From: Anaerolineae bacterium
GTDB lineage: Bacteria > Chloroflexota > Anaerolineae > Aggregatilineales > Phototrophicaceae
DNA: 64,000 nt
NCBI GenBank assembly: GCA_022825675.1
Contig: JAJDWK010000094.1
Location: forward strand, 124,001 to 188,000
Reading direction: 5' to 3'
The position numbers and the translations under genes were made by a program. The notes beneath the pieces are model-generated. The model had not been told where the DNA came from. It searched no databases and saw nothing but the letters and a program-made list of their open reading frames with translations. This document shows, piece by piece, positions 18,761 through 31,539 of this stretch (position 1 is its first letter; each line of letters opens with the position of its first letter).

Positions 18761-19663
18761 ATGACTGAAGCGCCTATTCTCATCCGATATCATCAGCCGG
18801 GCGCAGGCGCAAGGCTTGGCATTTTGCGCGGCGAAACGGTGCATGACATCAGCGGCTGCTTCCCGACGCTGGCGAGTTTTTTCCAGGATTCTGTCGGCGA
18901 TGTCGCGGGCGTCATCGCCGCCGCGGGACGGGCGGCTGCGGAAGCGGCGCGCCGCTTCCCCGCGGCGGATTTGAACAACATTCCCGCCGCCGACAAGCCC
19001 CACTGGCTGCCGCCGCTGGACGAGCAGGAAGTTTGGGCGGCGGGCGTAACTTACCTCGACAGCCGCATCGCCCGCCAGGAAGAAGCGACCGATGGCGGCG
19101 ATGTCTATGCCCGCGTCTACACTGCCGAGCGCCCGGAGATATTTTATAAAGCGAGCGCCAAAAACACCGTGGGACCCCTGGACGCCGTCGGCATCCGCGC
19201 GGATTCCAACTGGAATGTGCCAGAGCCGGAGCTGGGGCTGGCAGCGAACTCGGCGATGGAGCTGCTCGGCTTCACCATCGGCAACGACATGAGCAGCCGC
19301 GATATCGAAGGCGCGAACCCGCTCTACCTGCCGCAGGCGAAAGTCTATACCGCCTCCTGCGCGCTGGGTCCGGGCATTTTGCTGGCGCCTTCTGATAAGT
19401 GGCTGGAGGCGACAATCCAGCTCGGCATCAGCCGGGATGGCGAAGAGGTCTTCCACGGCGCTACCGCGACCGACCAGATAAAGCGCAGCATCCCGGAATT
19501 GCTTGAGTACCTGGGGCGCAGCAACCGCTATCCCAGCGGGGTCATTTTGTTGACGGGGGCGGGCGTGGTGCCGCCGGCGGAGTTCACTTTGCAGCCGGGG
19601 GACAGGGTGCGCATCGCGATTGCGGGCATCGGCGAGCTGCGGAATTATGTGGTTGAGGTATAG
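18761..19663 (+). CDS. Fumarylacetoacetate hydrolase (FAH) family protein, sugar-acid dehydratase-like
   Basis: 'EIFYKASAKNTVGPLDAVGIRADSNWNVPEPELGLAANS', 'FTIGNDMSSRDIEGANPLYLPQAKVYTASCALGPGILL'; ATG at 18761. Confidence 0.85.
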   Translation: MTEAPILIRYHQPGAGARLGILRGETVHDISGCFPTLASFFQDSVGDVAGVIAAAGRAAAEAARRFPAADLNNIPAADKPHWLPPLDEQEVWAAGVTYLDSRIARQEEATDGGDVYARVYTAERPEIFYKASAKNTVGPLDAVGIRADSNWNVPEPELGLAANSAMELLGFTIGNDMSSRDIEGANPLYLPQAKVYTASCALGPGILLAPSDKWLEATIQLGISRDGEEVFHGATATDQIKRSIPELLEYLGRSNRYPSGVILLTGAGVVPPAEFTLQPGDRVRIAIAGIGELRNYVVEV

Positions 19664-19746
19664 GGAGTTAGGGCGAGCCGAGGCATATAGTTTCACCACA
19701 AGGGCACGACGGGCATAAAGGAATTGTGTCGGGGCGGGGGTGCGCC

Positions 19747-20946
19747 ATGAAAATCACCAAAATCGAAACTCTGCAATGGAAAGCCTTCCCGCGCCTGCTG
19801 ACGGTGCGCGTTTTTACCGACAGCGGGCTCATCGGCTTGGGCGAGACCGTCGACAAAATTCCCGGTGCCGAAGCCGCGCTGCATGGCACGGTGGCGCCGC
19901 TGGCGCTGGGGCAGGACCCGCTGGATATCGAAGGCTTGTGGCGCTTCGTGATGGATAACATCATGTATCACGGCTATGCCGGTGCCGAGACGCGCGCCCT
20001 CTCCGCCTTTGAAATCGCGCTCTGGGACATAATGGGCAAGCATTATGGCGCGCCGCTGTATCACCTGCTGGGCGGCAAAACCCGCGAAGAAATCCCGACC
20101 TACAATACCTGCCTCAGCTTCGGCGCGCTGCGGGATTATCAGGCTTGGCACGAAGACGCCGGCGCGCTGGCGCAGAGTTTGCTCGCCGATGGCATCAGCG
20201 CCATGAAGATTTGGCCCTTCGACCGCTTCAGCGAGCGCAGCTTGGGGCAGCGCATCACCCTGGTGGAAATTGAAGCGGGGCTGCTGCCAATCAAGCAGAT
20301 ACGCGACGCCGTGGGCGAGCGCATGGAAATCGGCATCGAGTGTCATTTTCGTTGGAACCGCGCCTCGATGGAGCGCATCGCCCGCGCCCTCGAGCCTTAT
20401 AACATTCTCTTCCTGGAAGATGTTTTGCCGGCGGTCTATCCCGCCGAAATCAAGGCGCTTGCGGCAAAAACCAGCATCCCCATCGTTGGCTCCGAGCTGT
20501 TGATGACGCGCTGGCAATATCGCGAATGGCTGGAGCGGGGCGTCTCGCAGATAGTGATGACCGATGCCCTTTGGAATGGCGGCATCGGCGAGACGCGCAA
20601 GATCGCCGCCTTGGCGGAGACATTTGGCGTCCCGCTGGTGCTGCACAATGTGGCGGGACCTATCTGTCACGCCGCCTGCATGCACCTGGGCGCGCATATC
20701 CCAAACTTGTATTTCGTCGAATCCTGCCGCGCCTTCTACAAGGGGTATTTTGACACTTTGACGGACTATGCGCCGCGGGTCGCTGATGGGCATTTCCGCC
20801 TGCCGACTGGTCCCGGCTTGAGTTTGCGGCTGCGGGACTCGGCATTGCGGCGGGCGGATATGACGCGGGAAGTTTCGGAAGGCGCGGGATTGGCAGCGGG
20901 GCGGCGGGCGATGGGCGACCACTGGGCGGTGGAGGAGATACGGTGA
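19747..20946 (+). CDS. Mandelate racemase / muconate lactonizing enzyme family (enolase superfamily)
   Basis: '[44 protein letters not shown]', '[25 protein letters not shown]', '[10 protein letters not shown]', 'FLEDVLPA'; ATG at 19747. Confidence 0.9.
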   Translation: MKITKIETLQWKAFPRLLTVRVFTDSGLIGLGETVDKIPGAEAALHGTVAPLALGQDPLDIEGLWRFVMDNIMYHGYAGAETRALSAFEIALWDIMGKHYGAPLYHLLGGKTREEIPTYNTCLSFGALRDYQAWHEDAGALAQSLLADGISAMKIWPFDRFSERSLGQRITLVEIEAGLLPIKQIRDAVGERMEIGIECHFRWNRASMERIARALEPYNILFLEDVLPAVYPAEIKALAAKTSIPIVGSELLMTRWQYREWLERGVSQIVMTDALWNGGIGETRKIAALAETFGVPLVLHNVAGPICHAACMHLGAHIPNLYFVESCRAFYKGYFDTLTDYAPRVADGHFRLPTGPGLSLRLRDSALRRADMTREVSEGAGLAAGRRAMGDHWAVEEIR

Positions 20947-20949
20947 ATC

Positions 20950-21300
20950 GCCTCAATGGGCAATGCTGAAGAGAGTCTCGGCTGGACTTTCTGATTTCGC
21001 GTTAGCGGACGCGCCAAGCCCCTTTCTACGGCATGACAGCCCATGCTTACTGTCCAGGCATAGGCTACGACAAGGATTGCGATTAGACGGGTCATGCGCT
21101 GAGGACAGCGTACATAGCTGCTTGACCAGTTCCAGCCGCCGCTTTTTAAGTCGCGAAAACTCTGCTCTTGCCAGTTGGCACGATAGTCGACAGAGAATTG
21201 ACGGCGCGGCAAATGGAATGTAGGATTTAATAAACATCGAGCGCGACAGCTGGCGCGCACCCAGAACAAGCCTGACGAAGAGTAGACGCGAGGTAAGTGA
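20950..21300 (-). pseudogene. Truncated/degraded IS4-type transposase remnant (C-terminal part)
   Basis: Minus-frame translation '...FSVDYRANWQEQSFRDLKSGGWNWSSSYVRCPQRMTRLIAILVVAYAWTVSMGCHAVERGLARPLTRNQKVQPRLS' carries a YREK-like E-(6)-K signature; no N-terminal DD region in frame. Confidence 0.75.
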
Positions 21301-21301
21301 A

Positions 21302-21994
21302 GTGACAGAAAAGTCAAAAAATTCAGCGCCCAACAGGCGAATGCTTCTCGTCGGCGGCGTCATCGCCGCCGCGGTGATTGTGGCGGCGGCTTTTGTGCTG
21401 TATTCCAGTCAGAGTTCTTTCAGCGAATCTGCGGTTGATTATGCCGCTATCCCGCAGGGGCGTCAGCCCGATGGCGGCTTTGTCCTGGGCGACCCCAACG
21501 CGCCCATCACCATCATCGCTTTTGAGGACTTCCTCTGTGGGCATTGCCAGCGCTACAAAGCGACCGTGGACAAGTTCATAGAAAAATATGTCGCCCCGGG
21601 CATGGCGCGCTTTGAATACCGCTTCTTGCCGGTCGTGCATCAGGGCTATTCGCCGCAAGCGGCAAGGCTGACGGAATGCGCTGATACCCTGCGCCCGGGC
21701 GCGTTCTGGCGGGCGCATGATGTCATGTTTGAAGTCGCCAGCGCGCGCGCCTTCAGCGACAATTCGGCGCGCACCTTCGCCGAGCAAATGGACATGTCCT
21801 ATACCGAATTGCTGGAATGCACGCAGGATGCGTCTCAGTTCACCGTCGACACGCAGCTGGCGGTGCAGCACGATGTGAATGGCACGCCAACGGTCATGTA
21901 TCGCCTGGGCGACAGCGCGCCCCAGCCCAGCCCCATCGGGCAGCAGCCCACCTTTGAGCAGCTGGGACTTTTGGTGCAGCAGGCTGGCGGCTAA
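21302..21994 (+). CDS. DsbA-family thioredoxin-like membrane-anchored oxidoreductase
   Basis: N-terminal TM; 'DPNAPITIIAFEDFLCGHCQRYKATV' with CGHC; 'GTPTVMYRLGD'. GTG start. Confidence 0.87.
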   Translation: MTEKSKNSAPNRRMLLVGGVIAAAVIVAAAFVLYSSQSSFSESAVDYAAIPQGRQPDGGFVLGDPNAPITIIAFEDFLCGHCQRYKATVDKFIEKYVAPGMARFEYRFLPVVHQGYSPQAARLTECADTLRPGAFWRAHDVMFEVASARAFSDNSARTFAEQMDMSYTELLECTQDASQFTVDTQLAVQHDVNGTPTVMYRLGDSAPQPSPIGQQPTFEQLGLLVQQAGG

Positions 21995-22014
21995 GCGCCC
22001 GCGGGCACGGCGAT

Positions 22015-23058
22015 ATGCGCACTGTGGATTGGGACGGCGGCGCCGTCACGATGATTGACCAGCGGGCGCTGCCTTGGGAGCTGCGTTATGTACGCCTGGA
22101 AACGGTGGCGGCGGTCGCGGAAAGCATCCGCAATATGACGGTGCGCGGCGCGCCCGCCATCGGCGCTGCCGCCGGCTTCGGCATGGCGCTCGCCGCTCAA
22201 GAAAGCCAGGCGACCACAGTCAACGCGCTTGTAGCGGATTTGCGGGCAAAAGCAGCTTTGCTGAAAGCCGCCCGCCCGACAGCGGTCAACCTGGCTTGGG
22301 CGGTGGAGCGCCTGCTGCGGATTGCGGAGAGCGGCGAGTTCCATACAGTCGCTGACCTGCGTGATGTTTTGCTGGGCGCGGCGCGGCAAATCGCGGATGA
22401 TGATGTCGCCATCAACAGCCGCATCGGCGCTATCGGCGCAAAGCTGCTGCCAGAAGGCGCGACTGTGCTGCACCATTGCAACACGGGAGCGCTGGCGACT
22501 GTCGATTATGGCACGGCGCTGGGCGTGGTGCGCGCCGCCCACGAGCAAGGCAAACATTTCCATGTGCTCTTGGATGAGACGCGCCCGCGCTTGCAAGGCT
22601 CCCGCTTGAGCGCCTGGGAGCTGGAGCGGCTGGGCGTCAGCTACGACATTATCCCTGATACCGCCGCCGGTTATTACATGGGCAGCGGCGAAGTTGATAT
22701 CATACTTGTCGGCGCTGACCGCATCGCCGCCAATGGCGATTTCGCCAATAAAATCGGCACTTATCAGCTGGCGATACTCGCGCAAGCCCATGGCATCCCC
22801 TTTTATACCGCCGCGCCCACCTCCACTGTTGACCTCAACTTGAGCAGCGGCGAGCAAATCCCCATCGAGCAGCGGGACGCCGCCGAAGTTACCACGCCCT
22901 ATGGCAATGCCATCGTGCCCGCGCATTTCAAAGCGCGCAATCCCGCCTTTGATGTGACGCCGCATCGCTATCTCAGCGGCATCATTACCGAGCATGGCAT
23001 CGCCCGCCCGCCCTTCACGGCGAGCCTGCGCCGCGCTGTCGCTGGGGAAGCGCTGTAA
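22015..23058 (+). CDS. mtnA: S-methyl-5-thioribose-1-phosphate isomerase
   Basis: 'MTVRGAPAIGAAAGFGMALAA', 'LHHCNTGALATVDYGTALGVVRAAHEQGKHFHVLLDETRPRLQGSRLSAWEL', 'VGADRIAANGDFANKIGTYQLAILA'. Confidence 0.95.
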   Translation: MRTVDWDGGAVTMIDQRALPWELRYVRLETVAAVAESIRNMTVRGAPAIGAAAGFGMALAAQESQATTVNALVADLRAKAALLKAARPTAVNLAWAVERLLRIAESGEFHTVADLRDVLLGAARQIADDDVAINSRIGAIGAKLLPEGATVLHHCNTGALATVDYGTALGVVRAAHEQGKHFHVLLDETRPRLQGSRLSAWELERLGVSYDIIPDTAAGYYMGSGEVDIILVGADRIAANGDFANKIGTYQLAILAQAHGIPFYTAAPTSTVDLNLSSGEQIPIEQRDAAEVTTPYGNAIVPAHFKARNPAFDVTPHRYLSGIITEHGIARPPFTASLRRAVAGEAL

Positions 23059-23080
23059 AGCGGCAGCCGCCTATATTCTC

Positions 23081-23105
23081 AGTAAATGCAAGTAAGTCAT
23101 GCGAC
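23081..23105 (+). repeat. Additional copy of the AGTAAATGCAAGTAAGTCATGCGA repeat
   Basis: 'agtaaatgcaagtaagtcatgcgac' read directly. Confidence 0.8.
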
Positions 23106-23159
23106 AATCGAATGGTTGCTGAGCAATCAGCACACACCTCTTACCACCGAGGGCACAGA

Positions 23160-23388
23160 AGTAAGTACAAGTAAGTCATGCGAAATCGCGCCTCAAGCCC
23201 CCATCCCCCAGCCCCTTCGCCATCTCTATGGCGAAGTATCCCCAAAATGAGGGAAGGGGAGAATCCCCAGTGATTACAAGGGTTTTAAGCTCCTCCCTCT
23301 TTATGGGAAAATGCGCCATAGAGATGGCGCATGGGTTTGGGGTGGGGGAATATGTGGAATTCTGTTGCATAATTAACTTGTACTTACT
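23160..23388. repeat. MITE-like element B with terminal and sub-terminal inverted repeats
   Basis: Left 'agtaagtacaagtaagtcatgcgaa' (23160-23184) vs right reverse complement 'agtaagtacaagttaattatgcaa' (23365-23388); inner exact 16 bp inverted pair 'cgccatctctatggcg' (23218-23233) / 'cgccatagagatggcg' (23314-23329); C-rich left and G-rich right arms. Confidence 0.65.
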
Positions 23389-23479
23389 GAGGACAATTGA
23401 GGACACCGAGAATAAGATTTAAAGAGACTTTCTCATGTTTTTCTCGGTGTACCTCGGTGTACTCGGTGGTAAAATCCCT

Positions 23480-23514
23480 GTCGAATCTTTGCCGCAATAA
23501 GTTCTCACTACTTA
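23480..23514 (-). repeat. Right copy of the 35 bp inverted repeat bounding 18171-23514
   Basis: Reverse complement 'taagtagtgagaacttattgcggcaaagattcgac' vs 18171-18205. Confidence 0.85.
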
Positions 23515-23598
23515 CCTGTACTTATATCCGTGTCCGCATTTGGTCAACTGCGTTATACTGCGCGCTTGTTTTGAGTGCCACTTGACGGAAGCGCCGCC

Positions 23599-24573
23599 AT
23601 GCAAACTGTCATCACCGGTTCGATAGCCTACGATTATTTGATGCGCTTCCCCGGGCGCTTTCAGGAACATTTCATCCCCGAAGCCCTGCATACAATGAGC
23701 CTCAGCTTTCTGGTCGATGATATGACCAAGCACTGGGGCGGCGTCGCCGCGAACATCGCCTACACGATGGCGCTTTTGGGCGCGCCGCCCAAGCTCATGG
23801 GCACAGTCGGGCGGGATTTCGGCGATTATCGGCGCTGGCTGGAGGGGAACGGCGTCGATTGCAGCACGGTCCTGCAAATTGATGAGGTCTTCACCGCCTC
23901 CTTCTTCGCCAATACCGATGAAGAAAACAACCAGTTGGCATTCTTTTATGGCGGCGCGATGAACCTGGCGCGCCAGTACCGGCTTGCTGATGCGCTGGAC
24001 GCGGTGCCCGACCTGGTCGTCATCTCGCCCAATGATCCGGTCGCGATGATACAGCTCTGCGGCGAATGCCGCGAGCGGGCTATCCCCTTCGTTTATGACC
24101 CGGGGCAGCAAGTCGCCCGTTTGAATGGCGCGGAGCTGCGGCAAAGCCTGGAAGGCGCTGCGCTTCTCATCGTCAACATCTATGAAGCCAATGTGATTTA
24201 TGAGAAGACCGGGCTGTCGCTGGCGGATTTAAGCGCGCGGGTGGCGACAGTCGTAATCACGGAGAGCGAGCGCGGCTCCACCATCTACAGCGCGGGCGCG
24301 GCGCAGAAAGTCGCCGCTTTTGCGCCGCATCAAATCGCTGATCCGACCGGCGCTGGCGATGCCTATCGCGCTGGCATGCTGGTGGGCATGGGCGCGGGCT
24401 TGCCGCTGCCGCTTTCGGCGCAAGTTGGCGCGCTCTGCGCCACCTACGCTTTGGAAGAAGTCGGCACGCAGAGCCATCGCTTCACGCTGAGGGACTTTGT
24501 CGAGCGCTTCCGCGCCCGCGTTGATGACGCTGGCATGCTGGATGTTCTGCTGGAATCAAGCGCCGCCACATGA
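23599..24573 (+). CDS. PfkB-family carbohydrate/nucleoside kinase (adenosine kinase-like)
   Basis: 'TGSIAYDYLMRFPGRFQEHF', 'MTKHWGGVAANIAYTMALLGAPPKLMGTVGRDFGDY', 'DPTGAGDAYRAGMLVGMG'. ATG at 23599. Confidence 0.88.
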   Translation: MQTVITGSIAYDYLMRFPGRFQEHFIPEALHTMSLSFLVDDMTKHWGGVAANIAYTMALLGAPPKLMGTVGRDFGDYRRWLEGNGVDCSTVLQIDEVFTASFFANTDEENNQLAFFYGGAMNLARQYRLADALDAVPDLVVISPNDPVAMIQLCGECRERAIPFVYDPGQQVARLNGAELRQSLEGAALLIVNIYEANVIYEKTGLSLADLSARVATVVITESERGSTIYSAGAAQKVAAFAPHQIADPTGAGDAYRAGMLVGMGAGLPLPLSAQVGALCATYALEEVGTQSHRFTLRDFVERFRARVDDAGMLDVLLESSAAT

Positions 24574-24688
24574 GAACTTGCGTAGGGGCGTTTTCTGCGA
24601 ATTTATAGGATTATCTTTGTGTCTTTGCGGTGAAGAATAATTTGATGCAATTGCCCTGAAACAGCAGCCGCGCGGCGGACAGGCATAA

Positions 24689-26005
<1,317 letters not shown>

Positions 26006-26097
26006 TCGTTACTGCCACGAGCGGCGCTCCGCAATCTTTCGTCATTTCTGCCGCGCTTATTGCTGGGCGATGTTCGCGCGAAAAGCAATAGGAGTGC

Positions 26098-28665
26098 ATG
26101 GAGCGCATGAATACTAGAATATTTTGGCTTGTCGCGCTGCTTTGCCTGCCGCTCAACTTGTTTCTGGGGAATGTTGTTGGCGCGCAGGCAGAGGCGCGGG
26201 CGCGCTTCATTCACGCGCATGCCGGCGCGCCAGCCATAGATTTGTATATCAATGGCGAGCTTGCGCTTGAAGCGCTGGTGCCGGGCGCAGCCTCAAGCGC
26301 CTTGACATTGCCAGCCGGCAGTCTTGAAGTATCGGCGCTGGTGGCGGGCGAAGGGTCTGTATTCCTGCAAGACACGGTGCCGCTGGCAGCGGACGCCGCT
26401 GTCGTGCTCGCGCCCGGCGCAGGTTTAGCCCTGCTTGCCGACGACCTCAGCCCGCTGGAATTTGGCAAGGCGCGCATCCTCATATTTAACGCCTTTGCCG
26501 ATGGCGTCATCTTCAGCACTTCCCCGCTGCCAGGGCAGCCGCCCATCGGAGAAGCGATAGCGCTTGGGCAGTCGGCGGGTCCTTTTGAAGTGGCGGCCGG
26601 CGGGTTGGATCTGGCATTTGTGCCCGGCAACGGCGACCGCTCGGCGCTGGAAGCGCGCGCCAACTTACACGCTGGCACCAGCAACATCCTCGTTGTGCGT
26701 TCCGCCGCTGACAAGCCTGAGCTGCTTTTGGCGAGCGCGCCCACCGATGGCATCGAGGGGGCGGGCAGGGTGTCCTTTGCCCATGCGGTGCAAGGCGCCG
26801 CCGCGATGGACCTGGTGCTTGATGATACGCTTATTGTGCCGGGTCTATCTTTTGCCAGCGCCTCCCCGCACATCGCGGTGCCCGCGGGCGAGCACGAGCT
26901 GAGCGTGCGCTTGGGCACAGCGGAATTGGCGACAATATATTTACAAGTACGCGCTGATGAGATGGGCACGGTGGCGCTGCTCGGCTCGCCGGGCTCTTTG
27001 CATATCGCCGCCTTCGCTGATGACCCGCTGGGGCTGGAGGATGCTTCCGCCGCGCTGCGGCTCATCAACGGCATTCCGAGCAGCACAGTGCAGCATTTGC
27101 GCCTGGAAGACGGCGCTGCCATCGCCGAAGAATTGCATTTCGCCGGTGCCGCCCCCAGCGTCAGCATCCCGCCCGGCGCGCAAGCGATGTCGCTCTCGCT
27201 TCTCATCGGCGATGAGAGCGGCTTGATTCCCGTGCCGCGGGCGCGCTTCTATGGCGGCGCATTTTATAACCTGTTCGCGCTTTCTGGCGGCACTTTTTCC
27301 GCCCCGCGTTTGCTCATCGCCGAATCCGGTTTGGAGCGGCGCATCAGCGCCCTCATGCCCGTGCCCGAAGAAGAAATGTCACCGGCAATGGCGTCTGAAG
27401 AAGCAGCCATCGCCGCTGATGACATGGGCGACGCCGAAGACGCCGAAAACACAGCAGACGCAGCAGAAATATCAGACGAGCCCGAGGCATCAGCCGCGCC
27501 CAGCGAAGACGAAGCGCCGCCGCCAGCGGCAGCAGCGGCGGAGATCAACGAGCCCGCTGTCGATAGCGCCAACCGCTTCCTTGGTTTGAGCCCGCACGCA
27601 TCGGTCGCGCTGGACCCCAGCGCGAACCTGCAATTGCGCCAATATCCATCCAGCCGCGCGCTCTCCCTGGGGCTCTTGACTGGCGGCAGCGATCTAATGG
27701 TGCTGGGAAGGCGGGGACCCAGTGTCTTTCAAGAAGGCGAGACTGCCGATGTGCCAGTTGACCTCAGCGATTTAACTGTCGACCCCGCGCAGAACCTCAA
27801 CCCGTATCAGGACTTGGCACCCGAAGACACCTGGCTCTATGTGATGTACGAAACGCCCGATGGCGGCGCGCTCTATGGCTGGGTAAACGCCTTTTATTTG
27901 AATGTATATGACGAAATCGGCGACGCGCAGCGCCTGCGCAGCCTGGCGCTGGTGCGCCAGAATTACCCCGGCAGCGCCTTGCACACTTCCTTGCGCCCGC
28001 CCGAATTGTCCGACCATATCAGTGTGCGCGTCAGCAACCTGGACGCAAACGCCTTCCTCAACATTCGCGCGGGCAACGATGTTGGCTCAGAAGTGTTGGG
28101 GCATTTGCCGCCGGACGCGCGCGTGAAGCTCATCGGGCTGGACTTGGCGGAAGCCTGGGTGATGATCGAATATGAAGAGGCGGAGACCATCACCCGCGGC
28201 TGGGTCAGCGCAGATTTTGTGGAGCTGCTGCTGAACAACAGCCCGGTAACTGTGTCCGCCTTGCGCACGCTTGACCCGACAGTCGCCCCCACCATCAGCG
28301 ATTGGGAACGGGGGCGCATCCGCATTGTTGACCCCGACGCGCCAACGCCAGTATCGCCGCCGGAGGATATGATGAGCGAGGGCATCGTCGGCGAAATCGC
28401 GCTGGACCCCGGCGCTATGCTGCATCTGCGCCGCTACCCGGACGCCACTTCGGAATCGCTGGCGCTGCTTGCCGCCGGCTCCAAGATGTTGATTGGCGGC
28501 ATGACCGAAAATGGCGAATGGTTCCGCACCAACTATTTGGAGCGCGATGGCTGGCTGGCGGCGCAATATGTCAAGCTCTTGCTGCGAGGGCGCGTGTACG
28601 CGCGCGACTATGTGATGAGCCTCTTGCCGGTGTATGATGATTTAGGTTTCGGGCTGGCGGAATAG
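26098..28665 (+). CDS. Secreted DUF4397 domain protein with C-terminal bacterial SH3-like domains
   Basis: Signal peptide; repeats of 'ARARFIHAHAGAPAIDLYINGELALEALVPGAASSALTLPAGSLEVS' type (DUF4397); acidic/Ala-rich linker; repeated 'LDPGAMLHLRRYPDATSESLALLAAGSKM' / 'AFLNIRAGNDVGSEVLGHLPPDARVKLIG' SH3-like segments. Confidence 0.8.
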   Translation: MERMNTRIFWLVALLCLPLNLFLGNVVGAQAEARARFIHAHAGAPAIDLYINGELALEALVPGAASSALTLPAGSLEVSALVAGEGSVFLQDTVPLAADAAVVLAPGAGLALLADDLSPLEFGKARILIFNAFADGVIFSTSPLPGQPPIGEAIALGQSAGPFEVAAGGLDLAFVPGNGDRSALEARANLHAGTSNILVVRSAADKPELLLASAPTDGIEGAGRVSFAHAVQGAAAMDLVLDDTLIVPGLSFASASPHIAVPAGEHELSVRLGTAELATIYLQVRADEMGTVALLGSPGSLHIAAFADDPLGLEDASAALRLINGIPSSTVQHLRLEDGAAIAEELHFAGAAPSVSIPPGAQAMSLSLLIGDESGLIPVPRARFYGGAFYNLFALSGGTFSAPRLLIAESGLERRISALMPVPEEEMSPAMASEEAAIAADDMGDAEDAENTADAAEISDEPEASAAPSEDEAPPPAAAAAEINEPAVDSANRFLGLSPHASVALDPSANLQLRQYPSSRALSLGLLTGGSDLMVLGRRGPSVFQEGETADVPVDLSDLTVDPAQNLNPYQDLAPEDTWLYVMYETPDGGALYGWVNAFYLNVYDEIGDAQRLRSLALVRQNYPGSALHTSLRPPELSDHISVRVSNLDANAFLNIRAGNDVGSEVLGHLPPDARVKLIGLDLAEAWVMIEYEEAETITRGWVSADFVELLLNNSPVTVSALRTLDPTVAPTISDWERGRIRIVDPDAPTPVSPPEDMMSEGIVGEIALDPGAMLHLRRYPDATSESLALLAAGSKMLIGGMTENGEWFRTNYLERDGWLAAQYVKLLLRGRVYARDYVMSLLPVYDDLGFGLAE

Positions 28666-28726
28666 ACGGCGCAGCGGGCGGCATATCGCCAGCGCTTGGC
28701 AGCGCGAACGGGAAAAGGAAACCAGC

Positions 28727-30677
<1,951 letters not shown>

Positions 30678-30678
<1 letters not shown>

Positions 30679-31475
30679 TGCCCGCGCCCGACTTAATCGA
30701 CACCCACTGCCATCTCAATTTCCAGCGCTATCACGAAGATCGCGGCGCGGTGCTGCAACGGGCGCGGGAAGCGGGCATAAGCCGCATCATCGTGCCCGCC
30801 ATCGACTTAAACAGCGCGCAAGAGGCGCTGGATTTGGCGCGCGAGCAGCCTGGCATATACGCCGCTGTCGGCATGCACCCCAACAGCAGCGCCGCTTTCG
30901 CCGATGCCGATATCAGCGCGTTAAGGGCGCTGGCGGCGGCGGCGAATGTGGTGGCGATAGGCGAGATTGGCCTCGACTATTATTGGCGCAAGTGCCCGCG
31001 CGAGGCCCAACAGCGCAGCTTTGAAACGCAGCTGGAGCTGGCGGCGCAGTTGGAGCTGCCGGTCATCATCCATAATCGTGAAGCTGGCGCTGATGTGCTG
31101 GCGATTTTAAAAGAGTGGGCACCGTCCGCCCCTGCCAGCCTGCACGGGCGGCTGGGCGTTTTGCATTCTTTTTCCGGCACTGCCGATATGGCGGCGCAGG
31201 CGCTGGAGCTGGGCTTCTACCTCGGCTTCACCGGTCCGCTGACTTTCAAAAAAGCGGAGGCGCTGCGCGCTATCGCCCAGTCAGCCCCGCTGGAGCGCTT
31301 GCTGCTGGAAACGGATGGACCTTTCCTCGCGCCCCATCCCAAACGCGGCAAACGCAACGAGCCCGCCTATCTGCCGTATATCAACGCCAGGCTGGCGGCG
31401 CTGCACGGCATCAGCGCGGGGGAGATGGCGGCGCGCAGTACGCAAAATGCCGAGCGCCTCTTCGCCCTCGTCTGA
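30678..31475 (+). CDS. TatD family metal-dependent hydrolase
   Basis: 'LIDTHCHLNFQRYHEDR', 'AAVGMHPNSS', 'AIGEIGLDYYW', 'PVIIHNREA', 'LLETDGPFLAPHPKRGKRNEPAYLPY'. Confidence 0.93.
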
Positions 31476-31539
31476 TGGGCGAATGCCGCCGCGCCCGCCC
31501 ACAGAAGGCGTGAAAAATGCTACACTGCAGCTAAGCGGA

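Noticed and set aside
23060-23520. Cluster of short repeats considered as a CRISPR array
   Set aside because: Repeats are in both orientations, irregularly spaced and diverged; no cas genes nearby. Better explained as MITE-like/dispersed intergenic repeats.
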